64,000 nt of DNA from Limnanthes douglasii subsp. nivea (Eukaryota; Streptophyta; Magnoliopsida; Brassicales; Limnanthaceae): NCBI GenBank assembly GCA_036936605.1, contig JAUPFV010000003.1, positions 104,355,278 through 104,419,277 of the forward strand, read 5' to 3'. Made by a program: the position numbers and the translations under genes. Shown one piece after another: positions 11,290 through 24,800 of this stretch (position 1 is its first letter; every line of letters starts with the position of its first letter). The notes below the pieces were generated by a model that did no database searches, was not told where the DNA came from, and saw only the letters and a program-made list of their open reading frames with translations.

Positions 11290-12790
11290 TACAATCTGTT
11301 GGGGAATAAACCCCTCACACTGGATGGCACGAATTTTAACAAATGGAAAAAGGATAAGCAATTGTACTTGTTTTATCGTGAATACGACCATGCATTAATG
11401 AAACTTAAACAAGTTTCTCTTACTCACGGGAAACCAAATAGTAGGAAACATGGAAATGTCTAATTGATTATGCATGGTTATAATACTTCAAGGGATGCCA
11501 GTTGCATTTTGTGGGGTTGTCACAACATATGTTACCATTGTTATGTATTTTCTTGCAAAAGTCGAGAAATCATTTTGTTAAGAATGATAAGTTAGAGATG
11601 CAATATCTCATTAATGAGCTCTCTACCAAGAAATACACTAGCAAAGCTAACATCCGAGGTGCATATTCTGGGAATATATATATGAATGTCACAAAGTTAA
11701 AGGCAATTCGCGTAGACTTACCTGTAGAATGTATTGTATGGTTCACTTTTTAACCATGTCCGGTAAAGTTTAAGCATTTTCAATCCACTTATAATTACAT
11801 GCATGAAAAATCAAAAAGCAACAAATTGATTGCACACGTTGCAAGAGGAGAGATAACTCAAGTGAACATGGAAGTGTCTAAGAAGGGGATAGGTCAAGGT
11901 CCAGCTAAGAAGAAAAAACCTCAAGAATCGACCAATGGTTGATCGATGTTTTTTCAACAAATAGAATGGACATCTCAAGAAGGACCATGAGAAACGCCAA
12001 GCTTACATGCTAAAAAAAGTTACTCTCACATCTTTGGTTGTTTCAGAAATTAATCTTGTTTAGGTGGAAAATAATACATTATGGGTTGATTGGGCTGCAA
12101 CAACACACATTTGTATTTCTTTGTAGGGTACGTTAAGGATCGGGATGATATGTGAGGATGAAACATCCATTTTCACAGCAGACCAGAAGCTCATGTCAAG
12201 TGTTGGAAATTTGTGATTTGAATTTAGAAATTTCAAGTGAAAATGTATTATTTTTAGAAAATTATGTGTGCTCCCACTTTTGGAAGGAACTTAATTATCA
12301 TTTTGATTTTAGACTTGTATGGATATCTTTGTCTTATGGGAAATAGTAAATTAACTCTCTTATAATTATATTATTATTGGTTACAGAAGTTTGATAAAGG
12401 AACGTAATTTATATTTATTAAATATTATTAATAGTTATAAAATTGCCATAAATGCACAACTTGTACCACATAAGATTAATAAACCTAAAAACTCATCTAT
12501 GGTACATACAGTTAGGTCATATATCCAAAGTTATGATGGACAAGCTTATAGTTGAAGGTTTATTAGGTCTCCTAGATTAATCTGATTTTAGCACATCTGT
12601 CGAGTGTATCAAAGGGAAACAAACCAAAAGCAAACGGGGTGGGCATAAATTTGACTGAAGTCTTAGAATTGATTCATACCGATACCGATATGTGTGGATT
12701 GTTTCCAAAGAAATCATGGAACGAGCAGTTGGTACTTCATATCATTTTTATAGATGACTGAAGTCTCATATGTGAAACGAGACCATAACT
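11290..12790 (+). pseudogene. copia gag-protease-integrase relic
   Basis: Around 11300 the frame reads LTLDGTNFNKWKKDKQLYLF, typical of plant copia gag. At 12082-12114 it reads WVDWAATTHIC, the copia protease motif WVDSGATxHIC with the catalytic-motif serine changed. From 12530 to 12790 frame-shifted pieces match the pre-integrase and integrase start (MDKLIVEGLL, KGKQTKSKRG, IDSYRYRYVW). Many stops lie between them. Confidence 0.75.
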
Positions 12791-12999
12791 TGCTTTGTTA
12801 TCTTCACTCTAACATTATTGAACCATTGCATTTTGATACTTCTTGATTTTTAATCCAAAATATCAACCAAGGTAGGGCATGTCATGAATGTACAACTCCA
12901 TCCATCAATAATCAAGTTGTATACTTTATTTTTAACATGGCACCGAGTGTGAAACAAATTTTCATGTTTATATTTTCTTTTTCTTTAGCTTGCACACTC

Positions 13000-13450
13000 A
13001 AAACAATTCTTGCAACCATGAAATCTTTATTGGTATCAAGTTTTTTACAATTTTTTAACGATGATATATAATCTAATCAGTCTTCTTATTTTGTCCCTAG
13101 GTCACCATCTTCTTTAAGAACCATTGTTTTTTATTGGGACATGTATTGGCATAATGCCCCATGCATTAGCATTTAAAGCACTACACATCGCGATTAAGTG
13201 CGAGATTGGGCTTTAGCTTTGGTTTCATAGTTGGTGATGGATGGCTTTGATTTAAATTTTGGTTTTAGGATTGTCTTATCTTCTTTTGATTATCTTGGTT
13301 TCATATAGGATGAACTCGAACCAAAAGTTTGAATATGATTCTTTTTTGTTGAGCTGGTGTTCAACTAGCCTTGTATAGCATATCATCCAATCGCATATCA
13401 TGTTGCATTTCAACCATGTCCTTCATTTCTCTATTCAAATAATTGAGAAA
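13000..13450 (-). pseudogene. Ty3/gypsy gag relic
   Basis: On the minus strand the text reads EMQHDMRLDDMLYKAS near 13400, a run typical of Ty3/gypsy gag before the zinc knuckle. Near 13160 comes a degenerate knuckle, CFKC..GHYANTCP. Stops interrupt it. It abuts the copia RNase H relic at 13464. Confidence 0.6.
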
Positions 13451-13463
13451 TCTTGGCACGGTA

Positions 13464-14700
13464 CTAAACTTCAGTAGACGATCTAGAGACAACATCTTGT
13501 TTCTTGATTTTCGATAAGATTAATGAATCTCCAAGGAAAATACAGAAACCGGTAGTATATTTTTGGTCATGAGGATCATTATCCCAATCAGCATCACTAT
13601 AGGCATGCAATTCAAGTAAAGAGGTAGAAGTAAACAAAATACTATGGAACTGGCTGCCACAAAGATATCTCAATATTTAAATAACAGCTCCACAATGGAC
13701 GGATGTAGGAGTAGTAACAAACTGACTAACCACATGAACAACATAAGCTATATCTGGTCAAGTAACTGTAAGATAGACCAAGCTTCCTATGAGAGTTCGA
13801 TATAGAGTTGGGTCTAACAAAGAAACACCATCAGTTGGAGAATACCAAACATTGGTTTCAAGAGGGGGATCTATCATCCTGTTATCAAAAAGTTGCGCTC
13901 ACTCGAATAAATCATATATATATTTTGTATGAGAGAGAATATAACCTTTTGGAAGTGAGACACCTCAATACCTAAGAAATGTCACAAAAGTCCCAAGTTC
14001 TCATCGCAAAGCGATGACCCAAATCACGTTTTACTGCCTCAATATCATCACATGTAATAATCATAGAATCTACATATAGGGATAAAATAATACATCTGGC
14101 ACTCGTACATCTAATAAATAAGGCTGAATCATGATTACTAGCAAGAAAACCAACTGAATTAATAACCGTAAATAATTTTTCAAACCAAGAACGAGAAGCT
14201 TGTTTGAGACCATATAAAGCTTTCCTAAGTCGAAAAACTTCACCTGGTTGGTGAGCAACACCTGGAGGAGGATTCATGTAAACCTCCTTATGAAAGTCAC
14301 CATTCACAAATGCATTTTTGACATCTAGTTGGAAGATCTTCCATTAGTGAACGGATGCAACCGCAATAAGAATACGAATTGTCGTCATTTTTTCCACTAG
14401 GGAAAATGTCTCATCATAATCCATACCATACTTATGTGAATACCCTTTTGCTACAAGATGAGTCTTATATCTTTCAATATACCCATCAAACTTTGTTTTA
14501 ACTTTAAAAACCCATAGGGAGCCGATTATATGCTTACCGGATTGAGGTTTAACTATATCACATGTATGAGTCTGATGAAGAGCGATAAGCTCTTCGACTA
14601 TTGCATTTTGACAACGAGGATCAGAAACAACTTCTTTAAATAACCGGGGTTCATATAAATCGTGTATGTTTGCTATGAAATATGAGAAATGAGATGAGTA
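13464..14700 (-). pseudogene. Ty1/copia relic B: reverse transcriptase and RNase H
   Basis: From 14640 downwards on the minus strand the frames read WVFKVKTKFDGYIERYKTHL, LDVKNAFVNGDFHKEVYMNP and LRKALYGLKQASRSWFEKL, then LSLYVDSMIITCDD where the catalytic YVDD has become YVDS. RNase H follows at 13673-13464 with HAYSDADW and STTGFCIFLG-like text (here YTTGFCIFLG). This is the copia order RT then RNase H. Stops and shifts separate the parts. It is a different element from relic A because it lies on the other strand. Confidence 0.85.
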
Positions 14701-14959
14701 AGAAAAATACGCAAAATCTGCTAGTTTGGTAGACTTACTTGTACGAGTAGATTATCTAAGGGGTGGATGTATTGGTGAAAAAGCTGAATCAGGCCTTGAT
14801 GGAGCAGAAGTAGTATCAGTTGTATTCGATGTCTCGTGATTCAGATATCTGAATTGCTGAAGTCAGCCGAAACGGCTAGTTTCATTAACTAGTTGTTACT
14901 GCAAATTGGATATCTGAATTCCCAATTTGGATATTCGATTTTGAATAATAAAAAAAATC

Positions 14960-14967
14960 TATAAATA
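14960..14967 (+). promoter_or_regulatory. TATA box before the transposon-protein relic (candidate)
   Basis: TATAAATA followed by GGC lies about 150 bases before the open frame at 15114. The sequence is a good plant TATA box. Function is inferred. Confidence 0.35.
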
Positions 14968-15113
14968 GGCTACTCTTACCTACAAATTATTCACGCCTTC
15001 TCTACTATCAAACTACTTTACTCTATAAATTTCTCCCTCGATTTCTTTATCATATATGTTTTGGGGTGATGATTGGTATAGGGCCTTCGAGGAAGCAGTG
15101 GAGCTTTTGAGTT

Positions 15114-15764
15114 GTGGTCTACCCCCAAACAGAAATTAATGGTAAACGTAAAACTGTAAGAGGTAATTTGGATGGTCTCGGGAAATTAGCTTTGAAATTG
15201 GTTAATAGTTGTTTTATTCATTCTAGTAACAATCATTCACAACTTTCTTATATTCAAACATTTTTAATTATTGTTGTGATAAGAAATGAAGGAAGAATTA
15301 ATTTGGCTAGTTTGATGATTCGGCATATGAATTTCAAAGTTGGGGTGAATTTACCTTATGGGATGATATTTAGTCATTTGCTTGTTAAGAGAAGGGTTGG
15401 TGTGAGTATGTACACTCCGATCAAGGTTAAGAATAGTTGTGCTATAGGTAAGAACTATTTAAGATTGCAAAAGATATATTCTTTGGAGGGAGAGTTGATA
15501 TCAAAATGGTAGACATGGAATCGTCATTTGGAATCATTGCATCATATATGGGCCGCAAACAATGTTATGAAACCACTGAATCTATCTCATGGATACCCTC
15601 AGCAAGAACTGCATCCGCTGACCGTTCCCAATTCTGGTGGTAGTTATTCTCAACAACAAGGACTTTCTAATCGCGAATATGCTGAGTGGGCGCATGCGCA
15701 GCAAATGCAGTATGTTGAGTGGTCACATAATTATCATGCACATTGCATTGTCTTCAAACGCAAT
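15114..15764 (+). pseudogene. plant transposon protein domain relic with Gln-rich tail
   Basis: The open frame 15114-15512 (132 residues) resembles the putative plant transposon protein domain found near retroelements and MULE-like elements. It has the runs YPQTEINGKRKTVRG and INLASLMIRHMNF, then LPYGMIFSHLL and a conserved glycine-valine (RRVGVSMYTPIKV). A second frame, 15528-15818, is rich in His/Gln/Asn (GYPQQELHPL, SYSQQQGLSNREY) and leads into the 21-bp repeat. A stop between the frames suggests they were once one protein. Family assignment is from memory of the pattern. Confidence 0.5.
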
Positions 15765-15890
15765 GGCAAGGTCAACAAGAGCAGTGACATGGTCAAAACG
15801 AGCAGTGGTAGGGTCTAAACGAGCAGCAACAGGGATAATATAAGCAATGGCGGGGTCAATACGAGCAGTGGCATGGTCAACAAGAGGTAT
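15765..15890 (+). repeat. 6 x 21-bp tandem repeat, once coding
   Basis: Six units of exactly 21 bases follow the pattern GGcaxGGTCAAxACGAGCAGT. In one frame each unit gives a heptapeptide like GQ(Q/N/Y)EQWH. Unit length is a multiple of three and all units keep it. Some now contain stop codons. Confidence 0.85.
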
Positions 15891-16275
15891 AAAAAAATCA
15901 ATTTGCAGCCTCTCAAACAGAACAATCTGATTAGATGCGATAGATGATGGGAGACGTGCATTTGCAGGCCGAACATCCTATTGGTTGATGACGCGGCGGA
16001 AATAGAAGAAGAAGCAACGATAGATGAAACCCTAATCTAAATCTAAGGGTAACAAAGATTGAAATTTTCAAAGATAAAAATATATTATTCCAAAAACTTA
16101 AAATAACTTAAGGCATACGAAGCTAAATTATAATACAATGAAATAAAATAAATGTTTCAAAATAAAATCAAATCAAATCTTTATATAATTAGATTTGATA
16201 TAAATAACATAAGATATTTGAATAAAATATAATAAATAAAAATTATTTTTGTTTGGATTTTCTGGTCTACATTAT

Positions 16276-16329
16276 TGGTCCACCACATTTCAGTGGTCCA
16301 CCGCCTTTCAGTGGTCCACCGCCTTTCAA
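16276..16329 (+). repeat. 3 x 18-bp tandem repeat
   Basis: Three units of TGGTCCACCxCxTTTCAG lie head to tail in otherwise AT-rich sequence. Confidence 0.85.
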
Positions 16330-16710
16330 TAATAAGAATGAAGCTCATGAGTTTTTTTTATATTCAATTGTAATAAGAATTTGAATTGCAATATTTTTTT
16401 TATTCGATTAAACAACGTTGTTATTTGTTTAATGATTAATTAAAAATCATTTCTTATTTTATTATTTAAAATAATATATGGATATACATATAATTATACA
16501 AATCTAAAAACTATAAATTTATAGTTAAAAAAGACTATTAATTAGTACTCATTTCATTGTTTAAATAGTATTCTTTATATATATAATATGTAGCACCCGT
16601 TGAAGCTTTTCAAGAGAGTCGTTATTTATATATCTTTTATAATTATTTATATATGTAATGTTAGTAATTAATTATACTTATGATTTTAGGTTCCGGTCTT
16701 TTTATTTATA

Positions 16711-16733
16711 TATAATAATAATAATAATAATAA
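16711..16733 (+). repeat. (AAT)n microsatellite
   Basis: About seven AAT units in a row. Confidence 0.85.
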
Positions 16734-18844
16734 TATAACTTTAGTAATTAATTGTATGTTAGAATATTGTAGTTATTTAGTCATAAAATGGGTTATAATA
16801 TTATAATTTAACATTATAATTTAATATATTATAATTATTATTTATATATTTTCTGTGTATGTGTATGGATAAATAAAAATTATGGATTAAAAAATAAATA
16901 TAATTATAAACAATATCAAAATAATATTACAACTATTTTATTTGCGGTATACATATTTAAATTATTAAAATTTGATTTATTTAATGCATATAAATAATTT
17001 ATTTAAAATATTAAATAAACCATCTATTATTTTTAAATATAACTAAAAATATCAAATAAATATCACTAGTCTATAACTATTTTAATTATTGAAATTCGAT
17101 TTAATTAATACATATAATTTAATTTTAAATAATGGAACGGTATCATAGACTTATTATGCAATGTCACGCAGACGCAGTATCACACATCTTATTAGCACGG
17201 ATAAGAGCCGATGATACATATATTCACGCTATGCTAAAAAACCGTTAAATGGAATCCAGAGTACCTCTTACACCACGATGATCAAAACTTTATTATCCAC
17301 AAAATCGTATGTTTTTTAAAAAATCATAATCAATACATGTTGATTTTGAAAATTTTGTTAACAAATATAGGATTCTTTTGTTAACAAACATAAGATGAAA
17401 TCAACAAAATAAACTATAATTAGGATACAATTTTTTTTATACAAAAATGATAAATGTCCTACCTTTAAATGCAGTTTGAGCTTTAGTTCGAGATAGATCC
17501 AAAATATCTGTCTTGCGAGATAAAATGTCTTTTGCTCTGGGTTATTAACCTACCTTTAATACCGAAATGAATATTTATAAATAGAGTTATTTTTACCGAA
17601 ACAACTATATACCTGCAGACGATTCAACTGAAGCATTTTTTCTTTTGCCGGACGTCCGGTATAATAATGGTTTAATTGATGTTTGGGTCGCAAAACAATT
17701 CGCAAATGAGTTTCAGATGAAATTTTAAATTAAATCTAACACAAAATTTGTATTAGTTTAATATAAATTCGAACAACTTCTGCTTTAATATAGATTCTGA
17801 TAATATTACAAAAGAAAAATTTATAACTTCGGTTTTCTCACTTTCCACCAAAAAGAACTAAAAATATGGGCGAATAATTCTTTACTCATATTCAAACTAT
17901 ATATAGAAAACATGCAACTCCTACGGATCTAAATCTTCATAATTTAAAGAATACATAAATAAGATGTCCTTGGATTTCCTTGGTTTTCATTTTTCTACTA
18001 ATAGATAGTATAAGAAAACCAAATATTCCATCCGTCTATTTGAATTTCCATAAATTTGAAGAAAAAAAAGTTGGCTTCCATATTCCTTCTAGAACAATTT
18101 ATGAAATACGATTTATGACTTTTACTTCACTGACCACAAGAAATCCATAAAGCGTTAGAACATCCAGTACACGGTTTATCAATTTGGCAAATATATATAT
18201 AGAAAAAAAAAATCTAAATCTTTGAATCGAATAATATTATAAAGATGTACTTAACAATAGTAGATAACTATAAGTATTCTTAACTATAAATTATATTTCA
18301 AAAAAAAAATTGAGGTATATATACATCTATACATATTTTTTTAAGTATGTTTTAAAAAATAATATTTTTCTAAATATGTTTTAAAAAATAATCTTCTATT
18401 TGACCGCAACAACCGACCACTATGAATCTTAAATACTAACAAAAACTACAAGAAACAATATTTACCATTATGAATGCTGATTATGCATCAATCTAACTCC
18501 ATTACCGAAAATTGTAATTATTAGCCGAGTAAAACAAAAGAAGATCCAAAATTAAACATAAAGAATCAACAGCAACTTTAAGATAAGATAGTTAGAAAGA
18601 AAAAAATCATCCCTGTTCTTCCAATCAAGTTGATAATTAATGAAGCGAAGCAAATAAAAAATAAATTTGAAGAGTAAGAAATCTGAAATAAGCACAACAC
18701 AGGGATGTGTAAATATATCCCAAGGGTGACTAGACCCTTATCACACTTAAAGATGAGCTCAAACAGGCAGAAGTATACAATCATCCGCACAGCAAAATCA
18801 CCATGTAAGCTGTACACATGAAGACTGCTGGTACCAGTAAATGG

Positions 18845-21800
18845 CTAATATTCTCGTCCTTTGTATTGCATTTCCTGCCAATCATTGATAAGTTAGATTC
18901 ATCATAACCTAGATTTGATCTAATTCACATGACGAGTAAAAAATGCTTACAGGCTGGTACGGCATGTACAAGAGTGGCCTAGGCTGGCCAAGTAGCATCT
19001 GTTGCCCATACTGCCATTTAGAGCACAAAACAATTAATATCCACTGAGCCGGTCAAATTGTCTAATTATAAAATTATCAGCGATTATAACCTGAGATCCA
19101 TTTGGATGAAAGTAGGCTTGTGGTTGCTGCATAGGTGCAACCTGTGGACTGTACATGACAGGTTGGTGACCAGGATACGAGGATCCCATCTGTAAAAGAA
19201 TATGGAATTATTTCATGATTACGAGTAAATAAACCATATACCATACAGCGAAGCCGGATTACGCAATCTACGCAGATACTTAAAGTGAAAGGTTCAAACA
19301 TAATACTTCAAAGACAATATGAGAATTTAAAAAGAAGTTATAACATCAAAATATCAAGGTTTCATAGATTATTTCAATAAATGAAAATTCTACCGAGACT
19401 CTGCTATAAAAAACTTTCTACTTCGAAGTAAAGGAGATGGGGGTTATCTTAGCTGTAACTATTGTCTGTATGAAAGGTATTACAGATCCAAGTATCAGCC
19501 TGTATATAAATGCCTAGTTTCAAGACAGCAGGAGCTGGAACAAACAAGAGACTGAATCTAATAGTACACTCTCAAATTTCAAGCTCTAGTGAGAGGATGT
19601 TTTATCAAAACTTGCAGTCATGATGTTAATTTCTCTATGTTAGAAAAACGCAATTGTCTTCACGCCTAACTTTGTAAGAAATCCCAAGTACAAATAAACA
19701 AGCACTGGTTCACATCTTATTTATACCACAGCAAAATTAGAAGAGAATTATAGTTAGTGAAGCTTTATAGTTAGCAGATATCAGTGTTTTAAGAAGTCAG
19801 ATAAAACATTAGATATCAATCCGTTGATAAAATGCATGAGATGATATAAGTATAGGAGCATGAAAGTAAAGAAAGAAGGGATGTCCTATCATTCAACTAC
19901 TCAAATAACGATAGACACATCTTGCTATTTCCAACTTACGCCATAGCCGACAGACGCGCTATGCAGATGCGGAACAGCAGGTATGCCAGTAGGGTAGTAG
20001 AAGGAAGCATCTGACACGGGGGATGGAGGCCGAGCAGCTGATGGGGATGGCTTGAAGCTCTTCGCATTTGGATTAAGTCTAAATTCCTGATTATATTTGT
20101 AGTATGTCAATAAAGTATGAGACAAAATATAAGGAATGAAGAAAGCAAAGCGCATATCCGATGGGTACTTCATATATTGTACGTCAAGCTTTGAAGTAAT
20201 GGTCATCAGTTAAACTTACATCTATAACATAAGACACCCAGCCGTTATACTAACTTTTTTCTCCTTGAAATTTGTTTTATTAGAATAAAGTCTCACCTCT
20301 AACTTGTATCTCTTATGTTATAGAAAAAAAATTGCCAATATATATATATATATTGGCATACCACAACCCTTCTTCAAATTCACCACACATTTGAAGTATT
20401 GACTGAAAAGTGTAAAAGTCAGCAATGTTATGTCTCTTTATTCGCATAGACATGTTATTAGGATTTGCCATTTAGCACGGAGATGTTATAAGCTTTATGT
20501 ATGAACTAATTTTTTAAATGAACTGGTTGACAAACTCTAGTCTGGTAGTTGCTCTTTTCTCTACTTAAATGATCAAGCTAAAGTGCATAAAAAAAATCGC
20601 AAAACCTTTGCATTGGGATTCAATGTTGACTTTTCAGATGAAAATGAGCCAACAGATGAACTTGGTGATAAACCAGGACCACTAGAAGGCGCAGCACCTA
20701 AACGATCTGCCCTTGTGGTAGAATAACTGCCAGGCTTTCCAGTAGAGCTTAGAGTTTTTGATTCTCCAGTTTTTTTGCCAGATACTGAACCTCCTGACTG
20801 TTCACCAGGGGAAATCTGTTTTTCACTGCTCTTTGATGAAAGGCGAATCGAGGCATTAGTATGCTGTCCTTTGTCAGAGCTGACTAAGTTGCCACCCGAA
20901 TCTGCATTCGATAATAGGCTTAGTCAGAATACTTAAACATAAAAATAGCTTAACATTTTATTGTAAAGAGGTTTGCCATCACTGACAAACCAAATAAACT
21001 ATGAATGACATCGAACACTAATGAATTTAATGATAACAAAAAATCAAAAGAGAAGGACCTTCAAGTATATAACAGCATCTAAAAAAAGAACTTCATTCAA
21101 TAAAAAAAACTTCCAAGTATATAACAGCATCTAAAAAAGGAAACTGCGTACCTCCAGCGCTCGGTAAAGGAAACTCGCTGGCTCCTGGCTGCAAATTTTA
21201 AAAAAAAATACCAATAATTAGAATGAAATAAACACTAAAAAAACATTAAAACAAGGCATAAGAAGACATAAAATATTTGGATATGAAGCTTAATCTCACT
21301 TTCTGCTTCTCTACAAAACTATGAGTATCAGTCTTTCTTCCATGCTCTTCTAGCAGACTCGCCTGGATCCTACGAATTCACAAGTAAAAACCAGTTAAAG
21401 GCAAGTTATAACCATGATACAAAAGCACCTTACTTAGTGATTCTTATGTAAGAAAATAAATATGAAAGAAGTATTAAAACCCACATGCTCTCGCCAGCAG
21501 ATGATGAAAGATTTCTAGATGAAATTTCAGGTGCCAGATACCTAGAATGATCATGAGAGGCAATTCCATTCAAATCCGTACCAGTGTTTGACTGCATCGA
21601 CACAGAGTCATCCTGAGAGACAAACAAAAAGTATCTTTTAGAGACTTCATAAGATAATTCGGAGTGTAAAAAAACACATGCACGCAAAGAAATAAACCTG
21701 TAATTTGAGACTATAATTGGGGACTGAAGAAGGTCAGTAGTTTTCGTTTCCCAAAGAGAAATTTATTAGTTAGTAGTGTAGTACCAGAAAGTAACAGCTG

Positions 21801-24800
21801 TTTCACCAAATACATGCATACATCCTATATGCACGCTAGAAAGCAAGTAAAACATGTTCGTGGGCTAAAAAGGCATGTGTGTAATTTGTTCCCAGGGTGA
21901 TATACCATTCTTTGACAAAAAAAGCATCAATATCTAATTTTAAAATAATAAATTGCATAGGAAGCAGTCCGCCATTGGGAATGCCAGTAGACTCTATGAC
22001 TGACTATAAAAGAACATACATGTACAAATACAAAGCACATACCACTAAAGAAGAGCTTGATGCTAGACCGCCGTCATTGCTTAAACTGCTTGTTACATCA
22101 GCAGGCTTCTTACTTATAGAAGCAGAGGAATCTCCAAAGGTTTCGGTGTTGCGTGAGTCTAACACTATATCCTCTTCCTCATCATATCCACTATCATCAA
22201 ACGCCCTACCCCTATAGACTGATGAGTATTTTGTCTCCTCATCAATATCACGTTCTTCTTCAAGTTGAAAGCCTCTTTCCTGTTGAGCATATTAACATTC
22301 AGTGCCTTCAGAATTTGGAGGAGCGATTTAACAAACAATGCTTTTGCTTCTTAAAGATTTTTCTAATCAAAGAGAAAGAAACCTTACTTCAGCTATATGA
22401 AGATCATGGCTTTCTTCACCCTCAATCTCTCTAGCAATTCTCATGGCCTCCCTTTCCCACTGCCTCAACTGAGGACCTCGCTCAAGTTTTGTCGTGTAAA
22501 GTTCCTCGTTGAAGGTGCTCTTTACTCCAAACAGCAACTCATTTGTCTCAAACTGATCCCAGCCCCTGATAGCAACAGTGTACCATTTTAGTATAGTGCA
22601 CCAGTTTGAGGGAGGAAGAGAGAATAGAAGTAAATACCAATTTGCAAGAAAACAAATCGACCACTAGTGCTTAACTTATATCGATTAATCAATGTCAAAC
22701 CATACTACGAGATTAAATCGATTAACTTATCTAAAAGATAACAAATATATTGGCTGTGGCATTCCGCTTGAAGTTTGTAACTTCGTAGCAAGGGATCCCA
22801 ATTTTGAACCTGGCCAGCGGACAGAGGATATGATATTCTGTATTTATCGTTTTCAAGGGGTTGTCTAATGATAATGCACCTTCCAATGATCTAAAATGAT
22901 TCAGTGTTTAAATTACTGCAACTACGTTCAGTTAAAAAATGTACAAAATGCGTAGCATAGAATATTTTTCTTTAAAATATGAAATGTTCGCCATTCTTCA
23001 AGGTATGTCATTTTTATAACGGGAAAAGTAATACGAGCTGAGTAGCTGAGAAAGTAAGTCTGGCTGCTACTAAGCTATTTTGAGAACCCTCTCAACTAAT
23101 ATAATTGAAAACGAAATAGAATAACAACCTATTCCAAGGACCATCAAATATATTATCGAGTTCTGGACACTGGGGATCATCCTCATCAGGTACCCAAGGT
23201 GCAAGCTCCCTCTGCCCCTCATTATGACGAGATTGTGATATGAATGAGTCTGTCATAAGTTCCTGCTGTTTATTTTGGAGCTCGTTTGACAGCTCATCCC
23301 TGGTTACTGCCACATCCTGACAAAACGAACTACATATGTTAAGTACACCTAAATCCAGACTTGAGATATGCAATCGTATAAGAGAAAAAAAAAATCAGTC
23401 ACCTTTCATATAAACGGCTTGTTCTTCTGTCAGATTTTAAGATAGGAAAATTTAGTGAAAATAGATTTGACTAATTTAAAAAATGTTCTTTGGCAGATTT
23501 AAAAGGGCCGGAAAATAATGGCTGCATTAGGTTTGTGGAAATGTTTCCTGTTTTCGTTTTCACTGAAAAAGTTCAAGAAAATGTTTCATTTCAACTTTCG
23601 AAGAAATAGAAAACTTGTTTGGTTCTTTCATTAATATTGAGATTTTGTAACCAACAAGTATATTAATTTAATAATATTTAAATTTATTAGAATATAGAAA
23701 AAATATTAACAAACTATAAAAACAGTTTTCACTTTATAGCCTAAAATCAATAAAAACAGTCAAAACGAAACGCAAATGTGACTCTTTCTGAATTTCTAGA
23801 AGTGAGTTTTCACTCAACCAAACATGCAAATTTGACGTTTTCTGAATTTTCTAGAATTTGTGTTTTAATTTTCAACCAAACACGTTTTCACATCCAGTTT
23901 TGTTTACAGTGAAAACAAAAGCAGAAAACACCGCAAATGTTCAGGAACCAAATAGAGCCTATAGTTTCCCCATGGAAAAAGTTCCCCATCTAAATACATG
24001 GGTTAATGATTTCCCCATGACATGGGGAAATCATTAACCCATTTTTTCCAAAACTAACTCCCTAATCTTACAAAAATCCTATTTCTAGTTAAAAGTTTGA
24101 GTTGGTATTTTCATTATCTCCCCATGTATATAACTAGTATACAAATGGGCATGGGTAATTCCCCGGATTTATTTAGCGGAGGATTCAAATCCAGTAAAAG
24201 AACAAGCCCTAACAAGATTTCAAGCAGTAGAATTACAACCTAAAAGGACAAGAAAAAGGTAGGAAAAAGGACCACATTGCAACCTTAGCTATAACTTGCA
24301 CAAGTTCTTTGGCAGGGATTATTAAGGTTTTTGAAGATCCTTTGCTGACAAACTCAGAAATAGCCTTCTGCCCTCTTAGAGTACCATCCCTTGTCATGCG
24401 AGCCATTTTTATAATAATTCCTGCAATTGATACAGAAACTTGTTGAGAGAAAAGAAATTATTTGAAGTTATATGTTATTGCATATTCAAAAAGACATGAG
24501 AAATTAGTTTTAGTCATTAGCACTTCAAACACCGATTACCGAATTCCTTTTCAGTGTTGGTTGCATGAAATATTCCAGTATACACTGTTCCATTTTTAAC
24601 TTGAACTTCCACAGGATGGCCAATAAGGCATGTTGTTAGATACACTAATCGATCGCGGGAAGAACTCTCAGAACCTCCAACTTTGCCACCGACCAGTGCA
24701 CCTATAAAAAGTACCAAACATAATTAGAAGATAACAATAACTCTGGAAGCCATACCAATTAGAGTCACTGAATCTCACCCGTATTTGTCCCTCTTCCAGA

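Larger units (their letters stand above)
9307..12790 (+). mobile_element. Ty1/copia retrotransposon relic A (5' part)
   Basis: A primer-binding-site-like sequence near 10156, a gag fragment, a protease fragment and the start of integrase follow each other on the plus strand, as in Ty1/copia elements. Reverse transcriptase and RNase H are absent on this strand. Upstream of 10154 is a presumed 5' LTR. A possible TGTTAGGG start is at 9307, but I cannot confirm it without the 3' LTR. The element is truncated on the right, where minus-strand elements take over, and all reading frames are broken. Confidence 0.7.
15891..18844. other. AT-rich intergenic region, no gene seen
   Basis: About 3 kb of AT-rich sequence with simple repeats and short direct repeats (for example TATGTTTTAAAAAATAAT twice around 18345-18395). 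No coding domain was recognised on either strand. The right end holds the 3' UTR of the CID4-like gene. Confidence 0.5.

Noticed and set aside
21897..22591. Three overlapping plus-strand open frames
   Set aside because: Antisense to CID4-like exons 5 and 6.
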